Assembly: GCA_944739405.2 (NCBI GenBank)
Contig: OX123197.2
Span: forward strand, 317,501-381,500
Length of the DNA stretch: 64,000 bases
Source of the DNA: Euclidia mi
Taxonomy: Eukaryota; Arthropoda; Insecta; Lepidoptera; Erebidae
Direction of reading: 5' to 3'
Within the stretch, counting starts at the first letter, position 1. Every line of letters begins with the position of its first letter. The notes below the pieces were generated by a model that was given only the letters and a program-made list of their open reading frames with translations, was not told the origin of the DNA and did no database searches. This document shows, piece after piece, positions 1 through 11,521 of this stretch. The translations under genes were made by a program, and so were the position numbers.

Positions 1-3000
1 GACGAAGTCTAGTACTAATATAAAACATTTCTTGGAGTAACTAAGAGTTGCAAACGAATATAATATTACGAATGCATTAATCGTGTGCATATTATAATTT
101 ATAAGTAATATGATATGTGATAATTATCATGTGTCAGTTCGCACATTACCGAAGGGTAAAGTCTCAGGGTTAAGTAAATACTTAGTTACAGATAACTTAT
201 TTCCACTGGCAATTATAACCACATGATACTCATAACAGTCATAAACTCATAACTGACATCATTATTGATTAATTAATTAACATTCTTTAAGCGTGTTATG
301 CACATACGTTGTTTATTTAGCCTAGCCTTTAGATACAGAATTCAACAGAATATCATTTTTATGTGGTATTAAAAATAAGTGATTTAAAATGATACCTATT
401 AAAAAACATATTGAGAATTAAAAATATATTATTGTTCAGTATAATCCTGAAAATGCTGATTAGCAACAATGAAATTGATTTAAAATGTGCCAACACAGAT
501 CCTGTACTTAAGTACTTAATGTATAATTTGAGTCAGTCATCCAATGCCTAATAATCAACAGATAAACAAACATTCTAACAAAAATTATGTACATCAAGGT
601 ACAGTTTTCAAGTTATCAACTAATAGTCATTATACAACAGTTTTTCCAAGTACCAATTAATTTGACTACTTGTAACCACCACGGGGCAAAAACTTACTTA
701 GTCAAAATATGATTGAAAGAACATATAAATTGGTTGTTCATAACAACTTAAAATCGGCTAGAAGAGCATGACGTGGTTGAAGCGAATCATACGACTTACA
801 TCTACCCTGAATTGTTGTTTCTTGTTGATCATTTAACTAATAATTTACCATTCTATCAAATATTTTTTTCTCGTAATTCGTTTCTCTTATAAGGTTATTG
901 GCCACTCATGAGCGCGGCAGACCAAACTAAACCAGCGGACGTTTTGTTTTCCTCGTATGTGAATCGTTATCGCGGGATTATTTACCAAACGCGCCGAACT
1001 ACAAACACAGTGACAACATCAGATTACACGTGAGCGATGAGCCATGAGTACCTCACCATTATCGCGCACATATTCAAATCTCTATCACATTAAGTTTTTA
1101 TACCACACGCCCCGGCCATTCCAATCTAAAAGGTGTAATAAATTATACCCGTTTCACACACTTTTCGCGGGAATAAAAGAGAAAGCGATATACGAAATTA
1201 CGAATACCAGATAACATAGATGCGTAGGCCTAATATTTTCTTTCGATTTGAATTGATTCGGATAGATTGGGTTCGTCACCTTGTAAGCCGATGCTAATAA
1301 TAAGTCAGCCATTAAAAGAACCCGAAATATAAATAAATGGCCTCGGACACTTTTATATTATCGCCTTAGTGTCAGATACTGGGGGACTTAATCTTTTTAT
1401 TTATGTCGCATTATATTTCACACACTAATAAAACTGTCAACCGCCATTTGAAATACCAATTCGGATGATTGCGGTTACAGGTTACAGGAAAACTGTATCC
1501 CAGCGATATCTTCGCCGTCGTGGTCGCCGAGCTATGTAAATAATGTACACAATACTGATAGTAACATTAAAGTAACGGCGAGCCATCAAGTCGGCGCGGC
1601 GAGCCTGAGAAATAACGTTAAGAACATTATAAAACTAGAAATAAGAGGTGTAATTATTTAATGACAAATGAATAGGGAATAAATCATCACTTCATCAGCT
1701 CCCACGTGCGTGTGTGTGTGTGTAACAGTACCCCTCGGGCGGCGCGGCGCGAGGGAGGGGGACGCTTAATGTTCCATTGTGATAGAGGAGATATTTATTA
1801 TTGATAATATCTCACCGACGGATACCGTTATATTATTAGTATTACTACCGTCGCGTCGTGCTCTACGAACCGATCTAATCCTATCTGATGTCACAATAAC
1901 TACCTACCTATCACAATGTTTTTTGTTTGAGCTTTTTTATCGTCTATAATTAAGATTACGATACTTTTGGCAATTTTATACTTACTGCATTGAAAATGCG
2001 TCAAATTATCAAGGAATGATTAGTAAGTAGGTAAAACAAACGCTGGATCTCTAAGTTTTAAATCTCGTTGATCATATTATTATTACTATATTATGACTTA
2101 TGACGTTAGGATGGGTAACATTAGCACCTCACCAAAACACTGATCTCGCAAGTAGCTTTATATTTTGTAAAACAAAGTATCTGATACTATATTATCGATA
2201 ATACATTGGTATATACCTATAAAATCAATGTGAATAGCTTCGCAAGAGCATCAATCGGTAGAATAACATTTTTTGTCGCCATCGATTAGATCACTCGGGT
2301 AATTGAACATGAATGCTTCTCAATCGAGACTGCGAGCTCGCCGAGCGAACTTCAGTGTAAGGGCATCGAGCACGCATTATACACAGCCAAATGTTATTTG
2401 AAGTTTAGCTACTTGGTTCTTTGTAGCGTCATGCACAAAAATGTTCTTACAGAATTTCCCCAGGGCACGTGTCAACATGTAATTTCATCGCGAGTCATAT
2501 TATGAATTCAGAAACCGTTTTTCAACACAAAATTAAAATAAAAACTAGAATGATCTTAATATAATAATATTTTCATTTTGAAAGTTGTCATAGCGTGGCG
2601 TGACAGTAATTCGAGAAGCGTTGCCAACTGACGCGACGGTGGTGCGGAGTTGCTGTGCACAATACATATGTACATACAATGTACACGATTATGTTACGAA
2701 TTAGAATGTTGGGATCAGAAGTGGTACGTTTGCAAAACGAATGTTGATGAGAACACGCCGACATCAGACAATCACACGGTGAGGCAACACACGACGCGCA
2801 ACGCTCAACGCTCGGCAAACGTAATCGTTTTAGTGCACACATGGTCACATGCTATTAAAATACCTGCGAGGATCATGTCACATATACCTGTACTGTACCT
2901 ACATCTTTACAGGACTTATTCATTCAGCAGGAAGTAGGAAATATACTATACGGGTTTATAGTGTGTATTATGTAGTGCTAGCTTCTGTCCGGTTTCGCCC

Positions 3001-3659
3001 GCATAGGCGTAGGTTATTAGGACATTAGGTAGCCTATAGGCTATTCTGATATATAAGTTTTAAGCTATATTACCGCAAAGTTTCATGAACATCCGTTCAG
3101 TATATATTTTGTATGAAAGAGCGACAAACATTCATAGTATTCCTACATCCATCCATCCACACAAACTTTGCTTTTACAATAGTAAATAGTTAAATAATTC
3201 AATTAATGTACTATTATATACGGGTACTAAGCAGCGTGACACGGTTGTATTTTTTTTGCTACTAAGGTAAGCAGAAGCACCGACTTAAAATGTTGAGAAC
3301 ACATTAAACTGATGATTTCAGCTTTATAAATATTTAGGTGAGTGCATATCATGAAGCAACGTAGAATGAGGTATGAGTTTCATTAGTGGCTTATCTTTTG
3401 TTTACAGTATAAAATGATTTGTAAGCGCTCATATAGACATACATTTATTAAATTATGTACCTATAGAAATGTAAAATATTACCTACAAATATAATAGCTC
3501 GATGTGAAAGTTAAATGTGGTTTTATCAGCTTGCTTATTTATAATACGTACAATAACTTCTCAGTTTCCTTTATGTTTTACCTATAGCTTTTTGTCGAGG
3601 GTCACCTAAGTGGTAAACTTCCGACGCACGCTCAATAACTTTTAAACTATTTGTTACTT
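1..3659. other. AT-rich non-coding DNA
   Basis: No convincing coding exon is seen on either strand. Short open frames here (for example 2588-2937) overlap on both strands, have no recognisable domain and lack gene-like codon use. A short (GT)n tract lies at about 1705-1723, next to a small GC-rich patch at 1730-1765. If the exon at 8256-8314 is real, this would be intron of that minus-strand gene. Confidence 0.6.
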
Positions 3660-3800
3660 ACTCATACTGCTTATTATAAATGCGAAAGTTTATTAGGATG
3701 GATGAATGTATGTTACTCGTTCATGCAAATACTACTAAACGGATTTTAATGAAAGTTTGCAGTAATTTAGCTTATACGCCAGAATAGCAAAAGAGCGTTT
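3660..3800 (+). mobile_element. Helitron-like 5' fragment (Lep1-type)
   Basis: The segment opens with the motif ttattataaatgcgaaagtt, followed by a run ending near 'actactaaacggattttaatg'. This is the layout of the 5' part of the short lepidopteran Helitrons (TC..TATTATAAATGCGAAAGT, then 'ACC/AAACGGATTTT'). No 3' CTAG end with a hairpin was found nearby, so it looks like a truncated or decayed copy. Confidence 0.5.
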
Positions 3801-5012
3801 GTACCCTATAACCGACCCCACACAGGCAATAGTGATAGGTAGTAAGGTACTCGCAAATAAGGTGTCATTAATTTTAGGTGCTATTCGCGTGTTAAGTATT
3901 TGACACTTTTATCATTATTAAAAGTGATAATATCGAATGATTCAGATGTTTCCTATATTATGTACCTACTGTACTTATCTGTAATCTGTATCTAAGTATT
4001 AACTTATTAAGTACTGTAGCTTATCTATGCAGATTATAATAAGTTAAAAGTAATGTCCTGTGTTGCGTGATTGATGTGTTCTTGTGTCATATTATGTTTG
4101 TTCAAGAATTCACTCATGAGAACATTTTTACTTACGTAACACGAAACAAAGTAAGTTAAACACAAAGACGGAGGCAATTAACATAATCTGATTAAAACCT
4201 ACTAAGACCCCGAGCTCACTAGCGTTTGTTGAACGTCGCGTGGACGCTGCGTCAACGTTAGTCACAGTTTGGAAGGACGCGCAGTCGAAAAAGTCTAGTA
4301 GGATAGTGCCCTTAAAGTTCATCTTATAATCTCAGTATTTTAAGAAAATAAATATCAAAGAAAAAGATAAAATGATTTACGAAAAGCTTTAAGAATTCAT
4401 GTAAGTTACTTTTTTCTATTTACGTGAGGTCGTAGTTGTATCCATTTGTAGTTGAAATAGAACATTGTTACAGAACTATAGGTACCTATACATATATGTA
4501 CCTATTATACATTTGATTCGAACTAGGTACGTGCGAGTACGTTCCTCAACATGAAAACGTTTTTGTAAAAAATTGGCCAAATGCGTGTTCCACGCACATT
4601 ACACAGGCATTCCGTGGTCGTTATGAAACCAAACAGCGTTTTTGATATACATATATACATCGATAACTAGTGTACTGTTACCGTTATATTCATATTTATA
4701 CATATCTACTACGGAAATGAATCAATAAAATAATTCTTCTGTCTCCACATGTGGCTCTAGTCTCAAACAGCTGTAGCGATTTTGGATATTTTTATTCTGG
4801 AGGGATAAAGGACGTGTTTGAATCGGTCCTTGAATGGTTTACATTTTATAATTGTACCGGTTTAGTGTTGCTGCTATTGAGATGAGAATCAAAAAGGGTG
4901 CGGAATCGCGAGGGGCAGCTAGTAGGTAATCAAATTTTAACTATTAAGATAAATTGTTGTGCGAAGGATAAATTTTAACTGTCAATAATTACATTGTATA
5001 TTATTATCTATA
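3801..5012. other. Non-coding, one weak exon candidate
   Basis: The only item of note is a minus-strand frame from an ATG at 4322 to 4136. It encodes about 62 residues with a hydrophobic stretch near its end, followed directly by a consensus donor (gtaagt at 4135-4130). There is no recognisable domain and chance is a sufficient explanation. The rest is AT-rich with no signal. Confidence 0.25.
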
Positions 5013-5014
5013 TA

Positions 5015-6028
5015 AGGTAAAAGCACTAATGCTTGACACATTAAGAACATATCAAACTTCATTCTCAAATATAAAATGTTTATATCAAAAATATTACAGT
5101 TGCAAATATTCTTACAATTAGAGCAACATTCAGAGATTGACATTTTTATATCAATTATTTTAAAGCTGTTTAATTTTCAGCAATAATCTCAATTTTCTTA
5201 GGTTTGTCGTAATCACTAAAAGATGACAGCATCAAAAACCAAATCCACCAATAATTGACATCATTTGGCACCAATAGTAGACATGACTTCACCAATACTT
5301 ATGCAATCTGAGACTTTGTCAAAATTGTGACGTGGATGGCACTATCAGGGGATCTGCACTGATATCCATAGATACTAATAGTTGACATCTATTATACCCT
5401 AATAGTTGACACTAAATACTAATATTTGACATCTAGTATACCCTAATAGTTGACACTGTCTACTATTAGTCAGAGTAGATTAAAATAAATGAAACTAAGA
5501 CAGAAACTTTATTTCTACAACAGAAGGCTAAATTTGCATTAAAATAAGCTAAAAAATTCAGTTTGATGTAACCCTAGTAGATGACACATGTGTCATCTTT
5601 TAGGTTTTGACTCATTTCACATACTAATGGTTGACACCACTTAAAAATTATACAAAAACAAGCCAAAATAACAAGGAAATGGCCCTAATAAATCAATCAT
5701 TTCATAAATATTCAGTATTGAAACTAACAATAGGCCATAAGCATATATGCAAGAAAAAACATATCTGTTCAAAGTCAGTTGCCTTACGAAAAACGCTAAG
5801 AATTATGCGCAGCATGCCAGCCTACTCACATTGTTTGTTGTAAACTGATGTAATTTTGAAATTTTCTTCTGAATGTGTACACAAGGTTTTGAACATGTAT
5901 AATAAATAGCACTAGGTGTCTTTAACATCAGTAAGAATGTTATTTAAATGATTAGTTTACTTATTAGAAAAGTGTTTTTGTGAAAATGTCAACTATTAGT
6001 TCAGTGTCAAGCATTAGTGCTTTTACCT
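5015..6028. mobile_element. 1.0-kb TIR element with TA target duplication
   Basis: The ends are inverted repeats of about 25 bp beginning AGGTAAAAGCACTAATGC, with the right end reading gcattagtgcttttacct. A TA dinucleotide flanks each side (5013-5014 and 6029-6030), as expected for Tc1/mariner insertions. The interior has no transposase. It does carry many copies of a short motif close to ctaatagttgacac, at about 5253, 5377, 5398, 5418, 5440, 5571 and 5620. It reads as a non-autonomous element; the superfamily call rests only on the TA duplication. Confidence 0.65.
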
Positions 6029-6030
6029 TA

Positions 6031-8255
6031 AGTATTATTCATAGTAGTCATCTTGACTTATAACAAAACCCACGACAATAATGCCAAGAAGTATGCAAGG
6101 TTACCCTTGCTTATTTCTTGGCATATATTTTAATAAAGTTTTTACTACAAACCAGTAAACGAATAATTGATAACAAGTAAACACTTATGTTCCTTCCACA
6201 GCCAATATCGGGCTTCAAAACTGGGATTCAACGAAAATAAACCTTTCAATTTATGTATAAGTTCGCAAAGAAAGAACGTTCTATTTCCAACTCAGCCAAC
6301 GCAATGAAAGAGCCCAAGAACAAATTGATATAGATGGGTAATATGATTCCATACCGATTAAAAAAGTTGTTCGTACCGACAAAAATCTTGTTAAAATTGA
6401 TTTAGGCGTTTGATTTCCGTGGTACTTTTCCTTTTCAATGAGCCATACTGAGCTTTCACGAGGCCATACACTAAACCATAATGGGTTCCGACCCTCCTTC
6501 GTGTCTCAAAATAAACAAAAGGGCCCGACGTTGTTGACGTTTCGGCGACAAAAAGTTTTTATAAGTAAGCTTTTTACGAGCAAGTTTTATTAGCTCCCGG
6601 GTTTTAAAACACCACCGATGTCAATGTCAAATATTTGGTATGTTATATTATTATATTTTAAATAACTTAATGTTGGACGTAGCTGCGTCTCAGTACTGCA
6701 CAAATCTGATAAACTCAGTCTACCAAAAGGATTTTGGTACGGCTTTCAGCAATAGATAGTGTAATTCCTAAAAAGGTGTATAATTCATGCGGGCGGAGCC
6801 GCGGGCAGAGTGTAGTGCTCAACAAAGACTTGACGAGTGTGTTGGTAGCACACATTTATCATCATTAAAGCAGACTCTCTGCGACTAACTTCCACGTTAT
6901 AGACAAGTTTCTCCACTGTGGTTCCCTTTAACCGCGGTAATATGGGCATGGTGACCGCCATCTTGTTTTAAATTATTATGGTGCGTCATACAGCCACACT
7001 ATCACTATTAAATCTCTACTATTACATATTAATAACCTTATACTTTGATTACAATAAATGATGTAACCTCAAATTAAACATGGTGGTCTCTAGTTCATCA
7101 TCATTATACGTCATTGACACATTATGGTAATCAAATCGCTCAGCAGATATAGGTTTGGTTCGATATACCTACCTATCTGAGATAATTGGGACGTCTAATC
7201 GTGTAATTGTCTTGTGTATACAGTGTATAATCTGTGTATTCTGTGTACCTAACGACACAAGCTACTCCCAGTATCGTCTGAGACAATGGGCCACAACGAT
7301 TTGGCACGTCTCATTCGCTTTGTTAGCTATTCATGGTTTGGGTTTACGAATTTTACGATGTCATTTGGACTTCGTATTATTTTTTGTAACTCTGAGTAGA
7401 TGCGGCACAACTTTCTGTCTGTATAACAATACACCTATAATCAAACATTTCTTTTCTTTGAAGAATAAGTTCGTAGAGATCGATCGTTGAAACGGTTTTC
7501 TTTTGAAGTTCCATGTTAAACAGAATATTATAGATATCTAAATGTGTATGTACTTGGAGTACTACGTGCTCCTCTAAAAATAGGGCATTTAACGACATCA
7601 AAGAGCCCAAGTTGTTCAGACGGCGGCGCTGTGAGCGAGTAGGGCTCCGCTGTCACGCGTGTACTGGCTCACTCATTTAGGGCGTAAAACAGGGTTTGCC
7701 AACCCTAACTGTGAAATCGGTAACTGAACAGTGTGTCCCGGCCTAACCACCACGCAAATACCTACCGTGCGTGCTGTACCACTTGTACCTACTTCATATC
7801 GGAAACTACTCGCTATCAAATCACTCTCGTATTCCCGTAATATAATCTGTCATGTTGATAACTGATGATGATAACTAAACTTATTGGTAGGTAAGCACGG
7901 ATTTCAAATAAATACATATTGATAAACAAAAATAATAATACTTAGGTATTCTATAAGTCTTTAAATACTTATAATTACTTTTTTAGTTTACAACAATTAT
8001 AATACCTATCAATATCATTTGATGATAGATTGAAAAGATTCGCAGATGAAGCGAACAAAATATAATTTATTTGGGCGCTCCAAAGGTTAATGAGTAATAT
8101 AAAATCAACTAGAGTCATGCAAAATTATGCTAAAATAAATAATATATGTAAATAAGGCATAAGTGTTAAACAAATAAGTTAATTATATACACGCATTAGC
8201 ATATTATCGCTACAGTGACGAGAATAAATAATGATATGTTAATGTCGGATCTCAC
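6031..8255. other. Non-coding, probable first intron
   Basis: No supported exon, RNA gene or complete repeat is visible. The segment 7610-7700 is locally GC-rich. If the donor at 8255-8254 is used, this is intron sequence of the minus-strand gene starting near 8.7 kb. Small open frames at 7155-7490 and 7377-7610 overlap each other and show no domain. Confidence 0.4.
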
Positions 8256-8314
8256 CGTTCCCAAGTTGATCTATCGATGACTCTCGATGGCAATCCAAAA
8301 GAGACACAATCCAT
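8256..8314 (-). CDS. Putative first coding exon, unidentified gene
   Basis: On the minus strand an ATG at 8314 opens 19 codons reading MDCVSFGLPSRVIDRSTWE. The next two bases are CG, and a consensus donor (gtgaga) starts at 8255. The exon therefore ends in phase 2 and the next residue is probably Arg. It lies at the 3' edge of a GC-rich leader, the normal position for a first exon. Later exons are not seen between 1 and 8255, so they probably lie beyond the window start. I do not recognise the protein, and no domain can be judged from 19 residues. The call rests on the ATG, donor and leader together; a chance combination cannot be excluded. Confidence 0.4.
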
Positions 8315-8720
8315 TCAGCACTTGTAAGCACTTTAGTGAACACTAACACTATGCTAGGTACCGGCACGACCTCAATGCACCATCACTAGACACACTGGCA
8401 TCCCGGCTCGATCCCGCGGCGTGGCGGCCGCTGCTCACACAGACCTACGGACAAGACAAACAGCTGTCAGCACTGGGCACTAGCACTCCACACGTGGACA
8501 CTGTGAGCGCGCGCTGGGCAAGAGCACACACAAGTAGGAGCGCGACACAAAGAGCTATACGCGGCCGACACAACCGCACGCTACAACACTACTGAGTACT
8601 CAGCGCGCCGAGCCGGCCGCGGCCGCACGCCACCCGACAGCGTGCAGCGGTCGCTTGCTGGCCGCACACTCGTCTACTCGAGTGCGAGCCACTATCATTT
8701 CACACCTCACTAAGTGCCTG
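8315..8720 (-). promoter_or_regulatory. CpG-rich leader / promoter island
   Basis: This stretch is far more GC- and CpG-rich than its surroundings (for example around 8400-8450 and 8570-8690, with repeated cggccgc-type words). On the minus strand it runs straight into the ATG and donor at 8314-8255. It looks like a 5'UTR with a core promoter. No clear TATA box was found. Confidence 0.4.
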
Positions 8721-9214
8721 AGTAAAGTGTAAAATCACACGCAAATACCAACGTATATTTAACTCCTTTCTGCGACTAACTTTACTTATCATAACAAGCA
8801 CAAAAGCGGACGCGTAATAATTCCACACCACGTACCCGGCACTCGGCAGTCGATACGACGCATTGAAAATGCGCCAGGCCAGGAACAAGCTCGTAAAGTT
8901 TCCTTATAAAGAATGTGATCAACCGGGCGTCACTCGCACCGCGCCGTATTCACTAAACTAAAGTTAGAAAGAGAAATATGAAACCGTGCAATGCAACGTG
9001 GCACGCGGGGAACAGGGGCGCGCGGAGAGGGCTCGGTGGAGCACGGCTTCCAAAATATTACAAAAACATTTATGCATGAAGGGATAACAAAATACCGGCG
9101 CTATTATACGTTCTGATTTATACATATAACATACATAAAGTATTATAATGATGGATCATGTCGACGTCGGCCACTGGCGGCCCTAATAGACAAATTATTG
9201 TGCACCGTGTAATG
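8721..9214. other. Non-coding, upstream of putative promoter
   Basis: Moderately GC-rich patches occur at 8930-9050. There is no domain-bearing open frame. It is upstream flanking DNA relative to the putative minus-strand promoter at 8.7 kb. Confidence 0.4.
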
Positions 9215-9220
9215 AGCCCG

Positions 9221-9270
9221 CCACAGATATTAGAAGTAGTATATATGTATACTACTTCTCATATCTGTGG
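9221..9270. repeat. 50-bp palindrome flanked by 6-bp direct repeats
   Basis: The arms start ccacagatattagaagtag and end ctacttctcatatctgtgg. They are about 23 bp each with one mismatch and a loop of a few bases. The hexamer agcccg lies immediately on both sides (9215-9220 and 9271-9276), as a target duplication would. It may be a minimal foldback insertion or a relic of a larger TIR element. Confidence 0.6.
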
Positions 9271-9603
9271 AGCCCGCGTGCTCAGCTCGCGGTTCACTCG
9301 CTCTTAGCTGTGAGTGCTCACAGCCTGTGAGCAACTGGTAATACAATTTGCCCGTGTGCACTGTGCACCGAAGAAAACATGTGAGATAATAAAAAGTTAT
9401 GTTCAAACACTGGCATCGTAAAGTTTATTTTTGTAATCGGCACATTTTTTAAACAAACGGATAATTACAAAGCGTTTTATGGCGAGTTACGAGTTACGAC
9501 CGCTCGGCGCTCGTTCCTCGGGAACACATATATCATTTATTTGAATGAATCTCTAATAGAAATTTATGTGGGCGGTCTTTACGGATCTCATCGAAATACA
9601 TTT

Positions 9604-10081
9604 AGATTCAAGATTCATTTATTCCACATTAAATAGAGTATTATGTCTTATTCTATCTTAGTTTCATCTATTTTACTGTTAGAACAGCATGTGAAAATTT
9701 GTGATACAATAATAATGTCAAAAAAAAGGTAATAATAATAATAAGAAATATACATTAAACATTTGATGTCAACAGAATAATTACATACTTAATAATTTAT
9801 TTATGAAATAAGTCATTAATTGAATAAAAAGATTTTTCTAAGAGCCATAATCTTAATCTGTTTTTGAACCTACTTACTGGCAGCTCTTTGATATTTTGTG
9901 GCAGGGCATTGACACACATTGCGTATGCGCTTTTTTGAAACAGCGTGGTTCTTGGTATATGATTTAATACAAGTCTATCGCCATGCCTTGCGTTTCGGGG
10001 AAACGCATATTTAGCACATGTAAAGATCTGCGGTTGTGTTTTCACAAATATACCAATCTCAAAAATGTACATACATGTAAG
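9604..10081 (-). pseudogene. LINE reverse transcriptase, C-terminal part and 3' end
   Basis: On the minus strand the frame from 10081 to the stop at 9797 encodes the C-terminal tail that follows the reverse-transcriptase domain in Jockey/CR1-type LINEs. Recognisable parts are a TCMYIFEIGIFVK-like stretch, HIPRTTLFQKSAY, and NALPQNIKELP. A short 3'UTR follows, ending near 9604 with AATAAATGAATCTTGAATC, a typical simple-repeat LINE tail. The frame continues directly from the RT domain at 12906-13930 once the 2.8-kb insertion and one copy of its target duplication are removed. The two segments are therefore one element split by a later insertion. Confidence 0.8.
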
Positions 10082-10241
10082 CACAGATATGAGAATAGTA
10101 TCAGATGGAACGCGCGGCACAGTTGCGTGCGGCCACTAAAGCAAATACAAAATTGAAAAGCGAATACAAACTCGTCTCAGTGCGCTACGAAGCATCGTAC
10201 AGTTCACGCGTCACGATCACGTCAACTTTTAAATTCTCAAA

Positions 10242-10318
10242 ATGCCGTCTTGTGTTCTTAAACACTGTAAAAGTTGTTCCTAAAAACAAAAACAGGAAAA
10301 TGGAATATCTTTTCACAG
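10242..10318 (+). pseudogene. THAP-domain first exon of transposase, degenerate
   Basis: From the ATG at 10242 the frame reads MPSCVLKHCKSCS, then a TAA stop, then a stretch ending NGISFHR. A splice donor (gtaact) follows at 10319. The start MPSC-x4-C and the later ISFHR just before an intron match the beginning of THAP zinc fingers (C2CH), where the first two zinc cysteines come early and a SFH-R/K-FP motif follows. The in-frame stop shows the gene is broken. The THAP domain is the DNA-binding part of P-element transposases. The remaining C and H zinc ligands would be in exon 2, which was not found. Confidence 0.6.
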
Positions 10319-10672
10319 GTAACTATTGATAATTTGACTGTTTCCTAATTTAATTTCGATAAAATTCGTATTTGTGCAAGAAATATGTAAGTGTTGCCAG
10401 TTTTTGTCGACGCCGTTCTGCCTGAATTAGGGAAAATGCACTTGTCAATTGATTATGTGATAATGATTGTCATGTTTATGAAAAATACATTACCGTATTA
10501 TAAAAGTATATTGTAGATATATCTTCTTTCTCATAAATATAGTAATAGAATTTCAATTTCCATTAGTATATACCTTACATAATATTGTTTTGAGTTCGAT
10601 CCCCAAACGATCCTAATATTCGTGTACACTTTGCTACTCGTCAAGCTTATACACTTTGTCCTTTGCACCGTT

Positions 10673-11052
10673 CTTATGGCGTAAAGAATAAGTATCAAAA
10701 TCGTACAGCAACTGTTTAGCTTGACTTGGCGCCGTGTGTACATACATACTTATGGCGTAGGGAATAAGTATCAAAATCGTACAGCAACTGTTTAGCTTGA
10801 CTTGGCGCCGTGTGTACATACATACTTATGGCGTAGGGAATAAGTATCAAAATCGTACAGCAACTGTTTAGCTTGACTTGGCGCCGTGTGTACATACATA
10901 CTTATGGCGTAGGGAATAAGTATCAAAATCGTACAGCAACTGTTTAGCTTGACTTGGTGCCGTGTGTACATACATACTTATGGCGTAGGGAATAAGTATC
11001 AAAATCGTACAGCAACTGTTTAGCTTGACTTGGTGCCGTGTGTACATACATA
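10673..11052. repeat. 76-bp minisatellite, about five units
   Basis: The word tatggcgtagggaataagta recurs with starts at 10675 (variant), 10751, 10827, 10903 and 10979, an exact 76-bp period. Copies two to five are nearly identical, with a c/t change in the 'ggcgccgtgtg' part of the last two. The array lies inside the P-type element. It produces overlapping minus-strand open frames beginning MYTRRQVKLNSCC that are not genes. Confidence 0.9.
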
Positions 11053-11071
11053 CTATTTAGTTCTCAACTAA

Positions 11072-11283
11072 TCGACGCCAGCGGCTTCGCACGCACATAT
11101 TTTCGTATTTCTCGTTTTGCCCGACCCCGTGGGAATTTCGAGAAATCCCGTCTTGGTGCACCCCTACGGTTCCCAAGAAACATACATGCTAAATTTCAGC
11201 TTCATGCGCCGAGTAGTTTCGGCTGTAGCTTGTCTGTCAGTCAGTCAGTCAGTCAGTAACGCAAGGATTTTATATATACAGAT
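11072..11283 (+). mobile_element. LINE/SINE 3' fragment with (GTCA)n tail
   Basis: The segment contains agcggcttcgcacgcac, then ccgtgggaatttcgagaaat, then catgctaaatttcagcttca, and ends in a run of cagt units. The same order of motifs recurs at 29085-29290, and the tail motif occurs again near 46670-46700. It is a dispersed repeat; its class cannot be decided here. Confidence 0.6.
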
Positions 11284-11395
11284 TTACGAAGTAGTTAAAA
11301 CTTAACTCGGTACCTACATTTAAGAAATGTATTTATAAAAGCATTAATTAAATCCATGGTAAATTCTTCAAAACCGCAAATGAATATAAGAATAT

Positions 11396-11521
11396 TCAAT
11401 CAATCAATCAATCAAACATTTTATTTCGCGTGGCATAGACGCATAGATAAATACCTTACAGTCTAACATACATACAGTGGTTGTTAGTATAAATATACTT
11501 ATAAACTATGTTAGTATAGCT
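11396..11521 (-). mobile_element. 3'UTR and (TTGA)n tail of an ORF1-carrying retroelement
   Basis: On the minus strand the ORF at 11522 is followed by about 100 bases of AT-rich sequence. A polyadenylation signal AATAAA then comes directly before a run of TTGA units (tcaatcaatcaatcaatcaa on the plus strand, 11396-11416). A tetranucleotide tail after AATAAA is characteristic of non-LTR retroelements, and suggests that the ORF at 11522-12622 arrived by retrotransposition. Confidence 0.5.
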
